From Imbricaverruca yamaguchii (Eukaryota > Arthropoda > Thecostraca > Neoverrucidae): a stretch of DNA of 64,000 nucleotides. The translations under genes and the position numbers were made by a program. The DNA lies in contig JAOTOL010001615.1 in NCBI GenBank assembly GCA_034440575.1, positions 612,501 through 676,500 of the forward strand, read 5' to 3'. Below are positions 35,996-47,902 of this stretch, one piece after another (position 1 is the first letter of the stretch; each line of letters begins with the position of its first letter). The notes under the pieces were generated by a model. The model searched no databases. It was not told the origin of the DNA and worked only from the letters and a program-made list of their open reading frames with translations.

Positions 35996-36490
35996 TTATA
36001 TGACATCCAATAAAGAGCCTGTGGAGAATGTAGGGCGCTTCACTATCACGGTAAGTGAATAGTTTCTGACGAACTCAAGCAGGTGTGTTTTGCTGGGGCA
36101 ATTTGCCGTGTCGAGAAGATTGCAATTTAGATCACCTGCGAGGTAGAAAGTGCCGGTAAAGTTCAGTGTCGCCAATTGAACCTGTCTTTCGAGCTCAGCG
36201 AAGTCAACATTTAAGGCAGGTAGACTGTTACGAGGAGGTCGATAGATTGTCGCCAGAATGAAATACCTTCCGCTTTTACCTTTGACTTTGGTCCAGAGTG
36301 ATTCTAATTTGGAGCTCGAGTTTGGAAGCGTAGCAATTTTCAAAACGGTAATAGTAAGCGCTGACTTGGCGATAATCGCCACCCCACCGTAGCCACTAGA
36401 GTCAGGCCGGTCCGCACGTTTTAACTGGTAACCAGGGAAGTTAATGAGACGCGTGGGGGTGCTAGGTCGCAGCCAGGTCTCAGTCACCAC
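35996..36490 (-). pseudogene. LINE-C AP-type endonuclease
   Basis: 164 open codons. Key motifs in order: TETWLRPS (catalytic Glu), YGGVAIIAK, ILATIYRPP, and YLAGDLNCNLLD (Asp and Asn of the active site). The terminal S-x-x-D-x-x region (SLLDVI) is followed by a stop. The N-terminal strand is in the adjacent frame at 36499 to 36690 (GLINAQSMKPK), so a frameshift separates them. Function in the family: nicking target DNA. Confidence 0.85.
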
Positions 36491-37276
36491 AGCTAGGTCT
36501 AGAGAGTAAGAAGAAAGTCGTGTTGTAGCTCAAGTAGCTTAGGTTTCATAGATTGGGCATTTATGAGTCCCAGTGCAGCTGCCCTTTGCGCTCCTGAACC
36601 GTCGCTCGGGCTCGTTCCGCCCCGTGATCCCCGTCGTCTGCCACCCCTGGCGCCGCGCCTGCCCCGTCGTGTTTTCTTTGGCGTTGTCATGGTAACGCCG
36701 ACGGTCTGGTTTCTCGTTCTGCAGATGCGATGGTGGTGACTGGCGAGTCAAGGTCGCGTAGTTGATGGCGTCGCGGCTGCGTGCGCGTTGCTGACCGGGG
36801 ACTGATGGCGTTGAACATTTGGACCAGGGCGATGGTTAGCAGAACCTGATGATGTCTGTATGCATATAGAGCTGAAATGGAAGACCGGTAGAGCTGAAGA
36901 TGGAAGACTGGTAGAGCTGAAGATAGACGATAGGGTAGACGTCACTGTTGTTAGAGTCACAATAATTCCGAGCGGCACCAAGTCGTCAGTCCAATCAATT
37001 TCTTCTCGCTGCAGTGCAGGAAAGAAGACTGGGCACGGGCAGTAGCTGATGCTTGAACTATGGAGAAGGGCGCTGTTACTCCAGCACACACTCAGTTTGT
37101 AGGAGTCCAATCACTGTTGTGTAAACTTTGCGCACGTGTAGCGTATAAGTACGTCGTTTAGATCACTATGCCACTTTTTCTTCTTTTTTTTTTACTCGTA
37201 CACTTCACTAGTTTGTTCACTTCTTCACTAGAACACTTCTTCACATGTTCACTTCTCACTCAGAGTATCACACACC

Positions 37277-38640
37277 TTGCATACAAAGGCAACAAGAGGG
37301 CGAGGAAAGGCTGGGGAGCGACCGAGACACGTCAGCTCGTGGCGCCGCGCTCAGGCCAACTATTACTTGGTCGCTTATCGGGCTGCGAAACCGTGTGAAA
37401 TGTGCGTTTGCAAAGCCAGGCGTGACTTTTGTGCGCAAATGCTGACAGACCGTGCCAATTTCTCGCCACATCCACTTTGCGCCCGACCGGCCGGGGGCCA
37501 GGCCTGCAGCGACGGTGGCGGACGAATTAATCGTCACTTTGCTTCCGTTGCCCACGCATTGCCGCTATCTCGTTCTGGCAACCGCGCGTTCCACTCATCC
37601 CTCCGCGACCACCTTGTGTGACTACCACCGGCCTCCGGCTACACCCGGTACCCTGCCCAACTATTCAGAGCCATATGTGAGATGTCTTCGTCAAGCGGTT
37701 GCGTCATGGCGTACCACTGCACGCTCTCCGCAACTGTTTCCGGTTCTCGGGCCTCACCTACTTCACATCATTAACACTTCTGTCGTCTCCTGCGTGTTCC
37801 CTACCTCGTGGAAAACTGCTTCGGTTGTTCCCTTCACAAATCTGGGCCTCGCGATGTCGCCAGTAACTTCGTCCTATCCTATTTGCCAGTCTTATCCAAG
37901 TTATGTGAAAAGTAGTATGTATCCAGCTGTCCTCTTATCTAGTCACTAATCACATTCTTTCCTCCTCCCAGTATGCATACAGGCCATGCCATCACACGCC
38001 CGCACCTGCAGTATCACGTCGTAACTGTCACACGCTCGTATCTCACACCTAAGAAAGATTCACAGCGTACCAATATCCCCTGCGAAGCTGCATGCGCGCA
38101 CCCGGGTTACAGCTACCTTCTGACCGGCACAGGGTAGCGGCTCTCTACCCGCTATCCCTTGCCTATCCCTGTTGGTCCCTTGCTGTTCAGCATCTTCATA
38201 AACTCCAGCATACCTTCCTACGACGCCTGATATATCCACAACCCAGCTGCTAACTCTGCACATCCTATAATTACCCGCTCTTAAATCTCGGCGAAGCACC
38301 ATCCGCTATCAGTTTACTTTCATCCAACCCTTAAGATGAACCCACTAAAACTACCCTACGCTTGTCGGCACGTACCAACCTAAAAAAGCCACATCCTACC
38401 AACTCAACATGCACACGTCCAACCCCTCGCCATTCGTAAATGCTGAGTAATTCCACCCTATCCTGAGACACATACCCACGTTTAAAGTGCAACTCCACCT
38501 TTGTCACTACGTCCTTCTGTTTCTATGGTACATATTTGGAATACCTTTCACAAATAAACACAATGCTGCAGTGCTCACAACTCCTCTTCAATAACTTCAC
38601 TGGCAATCGCCAGGACATCATCCTCTGGGGCGACGATTAA
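37277..38640 (+). pseudogene. LINE-D 3' part: reverse transcriptase remnant
   Basis: Resumes the plus-strand LINE beyond LINE-C. Linker text KARRDFCAQMLTDRA and GGRINRHFASVAHALPL, then RT blocks LLHIINTSVVSCVFPTSWK (about 37755 to 37810), SSQYAYRPCHHT (about 37966 to 38000) and VGPLLFSIFINSS (about 38172 to 38210). Many stops and shifts are present, and the catalytic DD box is not recognisable. The domain order continues that of 32560 to 33518. Confidence 0.75.
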
Positions 38641-39155
38641 TGGCATGCGTGGCAGCTGACGCCAGTGATAAGTTAGCGGTACTCTAGAATCATCACATTA
38701 TGTCATGTGACACTGGGACAACTGTTCATCTGCCATGTTTTAGTTGCGATGCCATAATAATACTTGTATTTAAGCCTGAAAGAAGTTTCATGTGGGAACA
38801 GCGAGAGACATTTATGTAAATAACCACTATCAGTTGAGCCATGTATTGCTAAAATGAGGCCTAAAACTAATCTTATTTGAGTAACAGCTTTGAATGTTGA
38901 AACCAACGGTTATTCTTAAGTGGCCTGGCTTCAACGAGAACAAAAAGATGCATGTTGAGACTGAACGGGTTTTGCACGATTACGTTTGCAACCCACGAAG
39001 AGTCGGTGCTAAAACAGAAGTGGAGAATTACGAAGTGTGCGCCAATTTATTCCACGCTGCGCACACATACATAATTTTCAGTTCCATGAAGTCCTATGAG
39101 ATCTGCTTGTACATGACCCGGATGGAAAAAAAGCTTGTGCAGAACAGCAATGGGC
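38641..39155. other. non-coding stretch with an unassigned frame
   Basis: A 99-codon plus frame from 38894 (MLKPTVILKWPGFN...) runs into the SINE, so its C-terminus is SINE sequence. No family recognised. Confidence 0.35.
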
Positions 39156-39168
39156 TTCCTGACTATTG

Positions 39169-39346
39169 GGGGCGGGGATGGCCGAGTGGTTAAGGTGTCG
39201 GGTTATGGGTACCAAAGGTCCCGGGTTCGACTCTAGCGCCACTCAGGACATTTCCCAATCCCGCGGCCCACCGGCGAAACAGTGTGGGCGGCGCCATTAG
39301 CCGTGAATGTGCATAAAGTGTGTCGTGAACCAACCAATAAACAATA
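39169..39346 (+). mobile_element. tRNA-headed SINE (family S), copy 1, intact with TSD
   Basis: 178 bp bounded by a perfect 13-bp target duplication TTCCTGACTATTG (39156 to 39168 and 39347 to 39359). The head has box A TGGCCGAGTGG (39179 to 39189) and box B GGGTTCGACTC (39223 to 39233), of Leu/Ser-tRNA type. The acceptor stem pairs only partly, so it is not a true tRNA gene. The body contains GGCGCCATTAGCCG and GCATAAAGTGTGTCGTGA, shared with copy 2. It would be transcribed by RNA polymerase III. Confidence 0.93.
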
Positions 39347-39359
39347 TTCCTGACTATTG

Positions 39360-41272
39360 AGGCCGCGTACAATATATTTTCCTTTATATTTTACAAGCTT
39401 GCGCTCGTGGACGTTGCATGAAAATTATGTATTTAATAGCTCGAAATATCCCCCTCGATTATGTCACGCTGACAGAGTCCGTAACAGGAAATCTACTCCT
39501 ATCCCGACGAATGGGTCAAGTATGTAGGTACCTACGCTGATATGGGCATGCTCCTACAATACTGCAAGAACATGCTTTTGCTCCCCCCACCCCACCCCAC
39601 CCCCCAAAAAAAATGAGAGGAAGTCATATATTTCAATTCATGCTCCCCTGATTTTGGAACGAGCGAAACGTCTTCTCTACAGGCTTGATTTGCTCACTTA
39701 ATTTCGAAACACCTTCGAAACGGCGGCACCGCGCTAGCGAAGTGCGGCGATGAGGGGAAATGATGGTTATTGCACCGGCCAACAGGTGTCAGGCGCTTCA
39801 CATCGACGGACGGCAACACTGGCTGCGGCTGGGCCGCATACTCCATAGCTGTTCCTCTAACAACAGCTCGCAAGCAATGGTTGAAAGTCACAGCGAGAGC
39901 CACCGACAGGGGCAATTGACATGACATGATGCAAACTTGCTGCACCTTCCGCTGGCGTTTTAACTGTACCACTCAGAATTGTGCTCCACTTACATTTTTG
40001 AGGGTCGACGCACATTTGACTCGCAGATCTGGGAGTCCGATTCAATTCATCATTCAGAGTAGGTCAAAAGTATTTGATTCGACTCAGTTCAGACTCAGAG
40101 CTCACAAGGCATGATTCGACTAGCGACTCCAACAGACTGACAAATGTGAGATAAATTCATGTGCACGTGAATAAAGTAACTGACTAAAAAAACATTAATG
40201 AGGTGAATAGATGACAATGCATATGCAAAGCAATGAGTGCATAATACTTCAATCAACATCAGCATAATGAACAACCTGGATCATATATACCTGACACACA
40301 TCACCTAACCTCAACATAGCACCCAGGTCCTGCACTGCAATAGGTATCTGCACATAATACAATTGCGTTGGTTTGTTACGGGCCCCCACGAAGTTGGTTT
40401 GGTAGAGTGCTTGAAGGTTTCCCTTCACCATTTGTTAACATGCAATTTTATCGACTTTCTCTACGCTATCTTCCATATTGTATGGCAATATAGACTACTT
40501 TGATGTATTCCATCTGAAATACCTTTTCTTTAGCTTCAACAAAGGGTATCCTAAATGATCTAGTAATGATCTTCCTGCCTAACAGGGTGCCATTTACGGT
40601 AGGCTCACCATCAAACGCCTCCAAAATAAAGGGATTTTCTCAGATATTGGTAGGGTCCCTCCACCGTTTTGTTGTTGTTGTTGTCGTTGCTGTTTTCAAC
40701 AACTGCTGTATATCAATGCCGGTAGGTAGGTGCATGTTTGGAAAAATAAGCTGCTCCTGCATGGAAAAAAAATCCTGAACATTACCATCCCCGGAAAATT
40801 ATTTCTTGTTTTCTCATCTGGAGGCTGAATTTCCTAAGTATTAACTGTTTGACAATGCGCTGCTGTGATCAAGTAAGAGTACTCACATTTCACTGAAATG
40901 GGTGCAAATTGAGTTACGATGTATAAGATTTGAATAAAAATATCCTCCATAACAGATGACTACAAAACATTCCTCTCTACGTGCCGGATTACAATGTACA
41001 AATCAAACCTTGTCTATGCATGAGAATAAAATGCGTCTGAGCAAATGTTCACTGGAGTGAACGGGACAAGTTTGTAGCTCACCTGGTGAGCTAATGACAA
41101 ATATATTTGCTTGTAGAAAAAAAAGAAGTGATCATCGCGTATGATTTGAGAAAGGTTTTCCTAGACCAAATTGATACCACATTTAAAAAAAACCTTCGGC
41201 TGACGTCATGAGGGCTTGAAGAATAACTTCGATCGACCTTTTAGTAGAGGTACCTTTGGTTTGTTATTTGTC
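39360..41272. other. non-coding stretch
   Basis: No gene recognised. Includes a C/A run (39589 to 39608) and a GTTGTTGTT tract near 40670. Confidence 0.5.
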
Positions 41273-41309
41273 ACACGCGCGTCTGATATGAGGTATCAGA
41301 CGCGCGTGT
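41273..41309. repeat. perfect 16-bp hairpin, 5-nt loop
   Basis: ACACGCGCGTCTGATA, loop TGAGG, then TATCAGACGCGCGTGT. No mismatch. Partial pairing may continue outward through the TTTGTTATTTG/CATAAACAACA flanks. Confidence 0.97.
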
Positions 41310-44033
41310 CATAAACAACAGACCAACGCAATTGTGTTCAGTACAGATGCCTATCGCAGTACAGGGCCGTTTCGGTTCCATATTCTTTTTCACAATCATA
41401 ACTCATTTTTGCGTCTTGTGTTACTGGCACTAGGATTGACTGATGCATGGTATTGAATACTAAGCTTAACATTAATAGGTACTTATTTGTGGTTGCTGTC
41501 GTTGGTTTTTGGTAAACAACTTCAGCACTCCGATTCTTTACTCACTGGCAGCTGAAAATTTGACAATTGTAATGCTAAGCATGAATAATTTGCTGTGTTT
41601 GCTCCCTACTTTGTGTCGTGGCATGGCATGTCGTGGCATTCACAAAGATACATGTTTTATGTCATGTGTTCATAACTTGCATCTGAGTCACAAGACTCAA
41701 ATGACTCATTGTGATTTGAATGATTGACTGATGATTCAACTCATTTTTAAAGAAAGATGTGATTCAACTCACGACTTAAGATATATTTTGGGAAAAAATC
41801 GATTCAACTCGCGACTCATGCAAAAACGATTAATTCATGAGTCTATTATCGATCCAACTCGAGTCGAGCACAAGTCTAGTACCACCACTCCGGCAAGCCA
41901 CCATGCTTTTCATACACATGAATACCTATTGCCATCAAGACAGTCCTTCAGCGCTCATGTAAGCAGCCCAGCATAAGAACAGATGAGCCGGGTGTCCGTG
42001 AATATCGCTGACACCGGTGTTGTGCTCTAGACAACGTAGAGACTCGCAGTTCGCTTGTACATACATAGCGCCACCCTTCACCTATTCAGTGGCGTTACGA
42101 AATTTTGCCTACCTTTTATCGTTGATCCTCCAGGTCGGATCAAGAGACCATCCTCGGGGTTTCGAAAACTGACAAGTATATTTTACCGTCTTTCCACCCT
42201 TAATTGCTGACCATATGACATTATCAAATAGTAAAGGGCGGGATAGATCGCTAACAGAGCTTCTGGTTAATACGATGGAATTATTGAATGCGGATGCGAA
42301 GTGACGATGCCGGGTACGAGGCGAGCGAAAATAAACATCGGTTTTTCCGTTGGAAATAATTGTACCGTAATTTTCAAACTTCGAACGATAAAGTGATGAA
42401 AGAAAGATAAGCGAATTTGGAAAGACGAGTTGCAACAGCGGTACCAATGAATTGATGAAAGCTCATGTATTGACATTTGGCCGGGCAATGTCACATACTT
42501 TGAGCGGAATGCTTCTCACACTTTATCGAATTCCATAATTTGTGCATTTCGTGGGTAGAAGGGTAAAAATGTCGAGAACCTCCACATAAATTGATTTGCT
42601 GCAAAATGGTTCAATTGGATCACATCAGGTCACCTGGGTCATTCACCCAGGACACTTGTGTACGACTACTATAATGTTCGAAATGATTGGGAACAAGGGT
42701 GCCCAATTCGAATCCAGAGTGAAAAACTGCTCGATATACTAACTAATGCCAAAAAAGTATCAACTTAGGCCAGCCCGGATCATCTGGGCCATTATCCTAT
42801 GATGACTTTAAAAGGGTGCGAACGCACCACATATGGAATTACATGTAGATTACATGTCAACTCAAGTAATAAGAGCATATGAGGTCACCTAGCTGCCTAA
42901 AAGGAAGATCCATGGCATTTCAATAAGTCGCAGTTCTGCGGAAGATGCCACATGCGCACATTTTGTGTCATGTCTCCGAAATCTGATCTGATAGGCACCT
43001 GAATCATCGCATGCTTAAGATGGCGCTTCGCACAATGCCCTCTACGACATATATTGCCGTATTTTTACGCTAGGATTGTCGGGCTGGAAAGTCTCAGCAT
43101 GGAAACAAATATCTATTTAATTTTGGCCTTCATCTGAACTCGTGACCTAATCTGAAGTCACCCAAATTATTCTTGTACTTTATTTGTACAAATACGTACA
43201 CATCGATATGCAAAACTTTTAGGTAGCTCTGAAACCCTTGCTTGACTGCTCTTGGGAAAGAATCATAGAAATTATATCTTATGAAACCGCTGACCCGACT
43301 TTGACCTCATCTACCTCGGTGAATCTTGGTCCACGGACAGAAAATTGGACATCGAAAGATCCGCTCTCCAATTAGCAGGTGTCCAACGCAGCGAGGTCGT
43401 ACTACACGTCTGGCGGCTGTTTGGAAAATACATGATTGTGGGGGAAATATTCTCTCTACCTCTCTCCGTGCAGTCCTAGATCTAGATAGGCGTTGGGTTA
43501 AGCATGCCTTTGTCGCCCTTTCCAGAAAACCGTCAGCAAGAGCGCACAAATTGCCTCTTGACCTAATGGTAATGCGCTAATCAGAGAACAACGGGCGAAG
43601 TAGGTTCCATTACCTCGTCCGACCTGGAAGGCATACCATTCCACGACATCGTGCATATCACGGTGGTAGCACGTGCTGTTATTTCCTAATCAGGTCAGCG
43701 TCTGGCCTGAAGTTGTTCCAAAGCATGCGTGCCACGGTGTCTCGGCATTTATCGGCTCACGTCAGGGGAAGGATATTCATCTGTTATCTGGTATTGAGAT
43801 ATCCAGGTACTTGCTATTCGTCAGGGATCTGGAAGGGGAGAAAATGTAGGAATGCTGTGCGTGCCAGTAATTTTGCGTTCGGTCTGATCGAACACCGTCA
43901 TCGACTGCTGAGAAGGAAGTTATAACCGTGCCGATGCAGTGCCAGCTACACCCTATCCTCATTAGCGAACGCCAATTATCTGCACAGTTCTAACCAGCCC
44001 CCCCCGAAGTGACCAGACAAACAACCGCCGCGG
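41310..44033. other. non-coding stretch
   Basis: No supported gene. A region at 43320 to 43960 has overlapping frames reminiscent of a decayed transposase on weak grounds only. A C-run patch starts near 44000. Confidence 0.4.
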
Positions 44034-44240
44034 CACACAACTCTCCATGCCATTCTAGCCCCCCCCGCCCGCCAAGCCACGGCCACCGCGAGGTGCTCTG
44101 AAGCCGAAGCCGGCTAGTCTAATGACCTGCTTTCGTCACACAATTCTCCACTCCATTCGCCCCCCCCCCCGAGTCCGGACCACCACGTGGTACGCTGAGG
44201 CCGACGACGGCTCGTCTAACGACTTGCTTGGAGACGGATC
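44034..44240. repeat. about 104-bp tandem duplication
   Basis: CACACAACTCTCCATGCCATTC at 44036 and CACACAATTCTCCACTCCATTC at 44140 start two copies. Each then has a C run and a GAGG...GAAGCC or GAGGCC...CTAGTCTAA or CTCGTCTAA block. Diverged and GC-rich. Confidence 0.75.
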
Positions 44241-45603
44241 GATCTGGCCGGCCGCCGGAGTGGGGCTCGAGTCCTGGTCGGACTACCCGCCACCGTCGGC
44301 GGCCACAGACGGTGCAGGCGGGCGGTCCCGGCACGCGAGGCGGGGGTGGAGCAGGCGCGACGCCAGCTGTCAGGAGACTCTGACCGGCCGCTGTCGCGCT
44401 TTACGGCGCGGGCACGTGTGGCTGGGAAATGGCGTCAGCACCACACGCTTCACCGAAGACGTGCAGGTGCCTGTGCCGGCAACATCACCAGCATTGACAG
44501 TTTGAAGACTCCTACACTCAACCGTCGAGTGAGAAATTCATGTGTGTTGACCCGCTGGATGGCATGCCAGGCACGCTCCTGTTCTGGCCGGGCGAGGGTT
44601 CGTTGACGGCGACTTGCTGATCCGGATATTGATTGCTCGTGTCTGTGCGTGTACCGGGTCGGCATCAACCGAGGAAACACAACATGAAATGTAGAGGCGT
44701 CGTGCTGACGCAGGCTTCAGGTCGGAAGCCTGCTCCACAGCTGTGTGCTGTGCGGCGCAGCCTACAATTACCACCACAAGAGCGTGAACTGTGCTGTTCT
44801 TAAAACAGCGAGCGGATGGTGTTTTCGACGGACATGGACACGTATAGCTTGATGCGTTACTTCTGGATATGGACATTCTTGCGAACATGCATGCGCACTT
44901 CCTGAGTCTTCTGAGCACATCAACGACAGCCGACTGGAAGAAGGCCTGCGCGAACTCCGAGTCTGAACCGTCACATCCAGTTACGGTGGTTTGCGTTGGA
45001 CCGTCCCAGCTGGGTTAGGGCTACGTGAGAAAATATCCGAATAAGAAAGTTGTAGTTATGCTTATCTGTCATTAGAGATTAATTCCCCACCCTCAGATAG
45101 GTGCCATAATTTAAGCAACTCGTGCTTTTGCACCACTCTGAAAAAAAATCCTTAATATAATCGTAAGACTAATTAGCATAAACCTTATGAGAATTACAAC
45201 CGAAAGTGCCATATTAGTCGCTGTTAATCGGTGAGGCATCGTGGTATAGATTTGTGTGACGATTTAAACATGGGAATTAAACATTTTTTAAACATGGGAA
45301 GACGATTTTTGGGGCGGAGGAAGGGCGGCGGAGACAACACCAAATGATAATGTATTTTATAGAATATTTAGTGTCAGTTCTCATTCATACTGTTACTAGC
45401 CCTTGATATAACAGAATGGGGCTATCGAGGTCCCCACAAGCCAGGGCAAGAAACCTCTCGAAGTGCGAAGCCGAAAACAAATCATGGAGAAAATAGTTTA
45501 GCCTCAAACATCAGGCAATCTACACTGATATTTTTTTCTGAAATAAATACCATGAATGACCAGGCACTGGCCATAGTACCTGGCCAGTGCCATTCCCATG
45601 CGA
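44241..45603. other. non-coding or unassigned; GC-rich at 44241 to 44470
   Basis: The plus frame through 44122 to 44505 (…SIWPAAGVGLESWSDYPPP…) is open and GC-rich, but it starts inside the tandem duplication and has no clear splice sites. It could be a host exon, at low probability. Nothing recognised after 44600. Confidence 0.35.
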
Positions 45604-45610
45604 AGTTTTT

Positions 45611-45784
45611 GCCTTTTTTAATTGGGTAGCTCACGACGCACTTTATGCTTACGGCTTATGGCGCCTTCCACACTTTTTAGCCCGTGTGCCGCAGGATTCG
45701 GTAACGTTCCGAGCGGTGCGAGTGTTGAACCCAGGGCCTCTGTATCTAGAGCTCAGCACCCTAACCACTCGTCTATCCCCCCAC
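45611..45784 (-). mobile_element. tRNA-headed SINE (family S), copy 2
   Basis: Minus-strand copy: box A TAGACGAGTGG (45775 to 45765), box B GGGTTCAACAC (45732 to 45722), body with GGCGCCATAAGCCGTA and CATAAAGTGCGTCGTGA. It aligns along its whole length with the copy at 39169 to 39346. It is flanked by AGTTTTT at 45604 to 45610 and 45785 to 45791, a probable 7-bp target duplication. The tail is A-rich. Confidence 0.88.
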
Positions 45785-45791
45785 AGTTTTT

Positions 45792-46544
45792 AGCTGATGC
45801 CTGTGTCCTACTTATCCTTGACTTTGCAGCCTACGGGTAATGCCTTCGTTGTATTATATCATCGGCCTCATTTTTATACACGGGAACACCAAGGCAACTT
45901 TCGATCAATTATCAGCCAATTATGTTGTGATAATAATTATTAACTTAGTACCAGTTGTGCTGTCGGTTTACTACTTACTGTACTCCTTAACATCTACTCA
46001 CACTATCTGATTTTCACGTTGTGTAAGTACTGTTACTGAAATCAGACGCATTGAGTCTGTTAATTATACTCTGACAACCTTTCCTAACACTTTGCCATCT
46101 CAAGTTGTAATTAATTAAAATGCAGAAAGTCGTGCCGAAGTCAAGGTCTGATCGAATAGGATCATTGAGACGTCTATGTCATTCTGAGACGAGTAAGGAG
46201 AACCTAGCACCTGGTGAAAAGTGTAGCCTTTGTCTCGTGCAAACTAACGGGGCTTAATTACGGTGGCCAACGTGTCAACGGTGAACGATATGACCGTAAG
46301 TGGATCAAACGGACACAAAAGCATCGCTGCCCTGCGAGCGTTCAGGAGTCGCTATGGGATAAGCACCCCTGGAATATTCAATTTTTGACACAAATCAAAG
46401 CGATTGGTTTGATATGATTTGGCCTTCGGTGCATATCTTTGCACGATACATCACACCTGATTAATGCTCATCCTCGACATATCTTGTCTCTTGACGGGAG
46501 ACATGAGTCTTTATCACACATCTCGATAGCACCTTCATCCTGAC
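45792..46544. other. non-coding stretch
   Basis: Nothing recognised beyond chance frames. Confidence 0.5.
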
Positions 46545-46712
46545 TCTTTAAAGTCCATGATTTTGACGGGTTCACAATTAGAATACTATCGAACTCAAGA
46601 AACACAGCTAGAAACATGATTGTCCGTGTCGTTAGCAATGCAGCAAGGTTGGACGCATGCCAGAGAAAGATGCTGTCTTTAACTTGGAGTCGCTTCAGAT
46701 AGCGTGCCGGGA
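46545..46712 (-). repeat. inverted repeat arm, partner at 47903 to 48056
   Basis: On the minus strand reads GCACGCTATCTGAAGCG, then CTAACGACACGGACAA and TTCGATAGTATTCTA. The plus strand at 47903 to 48056 gives the same blocks with about a quarter of positions changed. Both arms keep an open frame with LLTTRT in common. Spacer about 1.2 kb. Confidence 0.8.
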
Positions 46713-46772
46713 GTGCAGGCATGTGTACAGAAGTTAGAGAAGGGGAGAGATAGAATCATAGAGAGAAAGAGA

Positions 46773-46775
46773 GAA

Positions 46776-46819
<44 letters not shown>

Positions 46820-46852
46820 AGGGAGAGAGATAGAGAGAGATAGAGATAGAGA
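46773..46852. repeat. (GA)n microsatellite
   Basis: GA dinucleotide tract with some AAAG interruptions. Confidence 0.95.
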
Positions 46853-47558
46853 TGTGTGAATGCAAGGTGCTATGGGACCTCTTTTAATCCAGGATGGCTC
46901 AGATGGCGTTTTGAAGTTGCTCATGGTGATTGACTTTGCAGACGGCTAACAACGTCCGAAGTGGTCGGCTGGCTGTTATCGAGGTGTTATACTCGGTCGC
47001 TAGGCAACGAGGCAGAACACGCTGCGTACCGGCCGTATTTGTCAACACTGCTGGAGACGCGCCCCGGCAGGGGTCGTGACCTCTTCATGACGACGATGAC
47101 GTCACGGGCGCGTGCGGCCGTCGCGTTTGCGTGACCTGTCCGTCTCCAGGGAGTGTTTATCGTGCCTGCTTTATTGGCGCCGTTGGTGCGGTTGCCACGA
47201 GGCCAGCGTGGTTGCATACCTTTGAAGGGCAGGGGACGCTTTGTGGCCAATCTCGGAACACGTTCTATCGTGAAGCTGGCGTGGAGCTGAGCAAGTCTGT
47301 AGCTCATGCAATCTCTAGTAGAAATACTGATTACATGCTTCACGTGAACCTTCACTGTCGACGCTGCCGGACATTTATGCAGATTTCATTGAAACTCATT
47401 ATTGATGCTGATTGCTGCACTACATTCTCCAACGAAATAACTATCTCCAAGCATGGACGAATCGAAGTGTCGACCATTCTCGTGTCTCGAGTCGTTATAA
47501 ATCGGCCGCGATTCATCCGTCCTCCTTGACCCCATCTGTCGACCTCCCATCGGTCCAG
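46853..47558. other. unassigned sequence in the inverted-repeat spacer
   Basis: GC-rich part at 47020 to 47250 contains a palindromic TGACGTCA (47097 to 47104). A 132-codon plus frame (47131 to 47529) has no recognised family. Confidence 0.35.
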
Positions 47559-47739
47559 CCGTTTCCGATGACCTCGGTGAGCACCAGACCGGTGCCGCGA
47601 TCGGGGCCAGGGTCAGCGCAGCCACCCCTCACCTGTCCCCTCCGTGTTCGCCATCGATTGTCGCCGTCGACGACCGTCGTCGTCGACGGGCTGTAGTGAC
47701 GGTGGTGGAGCGCCCGGCGGCGGCTGTGGCACCGACCAG
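47559..47739 (+). CDS. possible GC-rich host exon
   Basis: An open 181-bp segment preceded by a pyrimidine-rich tract ending TCGGTCCAG and followed by a strong donor CAG/GTGAGT. In the frame used it reads VSDDLGEHQTG, then HLSPPCSPSIVAVDD and VVTVVERPAAAVAPT. Entry phase (two bases) would fit an exon ending like the one at 19725, but they are 28 kb apart, so joining them is speculation. It contains a perfect 11-bp hairpin (47664 to 47689), which may argue for structured non-coding sequence. Confidence 0.3.
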
Positions 47740-47902
47740 GTGAGTGGAGGCAATAGGGCTGGTGGCGCACCACCACCGAGACCCCCTCCCCCAGTTCTGG
47801 TGATGCAGGGGTGACCGACCGCGGACCCACCCGCTCCACGGACGTGAGGCGAGGAGACCTGAGCGACACACCTATCGTCTGCCAGCCTGTTGCGTGCCCC
47901 CT

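Larger units (their letters stand above)
33519..37200 (-). mobile_element. LINE-C, CR1/L2-like, nested in LINE-D
   Basis: Minus-strand non-LTR retrotransposon, near full length, in 5' to 3' order: a basic leader (about 37110 to 36499), endonuclease (36490 to 35996), linker (35762 to 35199), reverse transcriptase (about 35190 to 34350) and C-terminal thumb region (34359 to 33832). It ends in an A/T-rich tail (AAATAAATAATAAT) at 33519 to 33540. Several frameshifts and stops make it dead. The exact 5' end (37110 to 37270) was not resolved and no target duplication was found. A 25-bp repeat (GGTAGAGCTGAAGATGGAAGAC) occurs three times at 36880 to 36935. Confidence 0.85.

Noticed and set aside
39169..39240. 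Functional tRNA-Leu or tRNA-Ser gene
   Set aside because: Box A and box B are good, but the acceptor stem and anticodon arm pair poorly. The sequence continues into a SINE body with a 13-bp target duplication, and a sister copy exists.
43320..43960. Decayed Tc1/mariner transposase
   Set aside because: A short stretch (LAGVQRSEVVLHVWRLF) loosely recalls the helix-turn-helix region, but no catalytic motif or inverted ends could be seen.
46738..46852. CRISPR-like or regulatory array
   Set aside because: It is a simple GA microsatellite. No CRISPR-type direct repeats with unique spacers occur anywhere in the window, and the DNA is eukaryotic.
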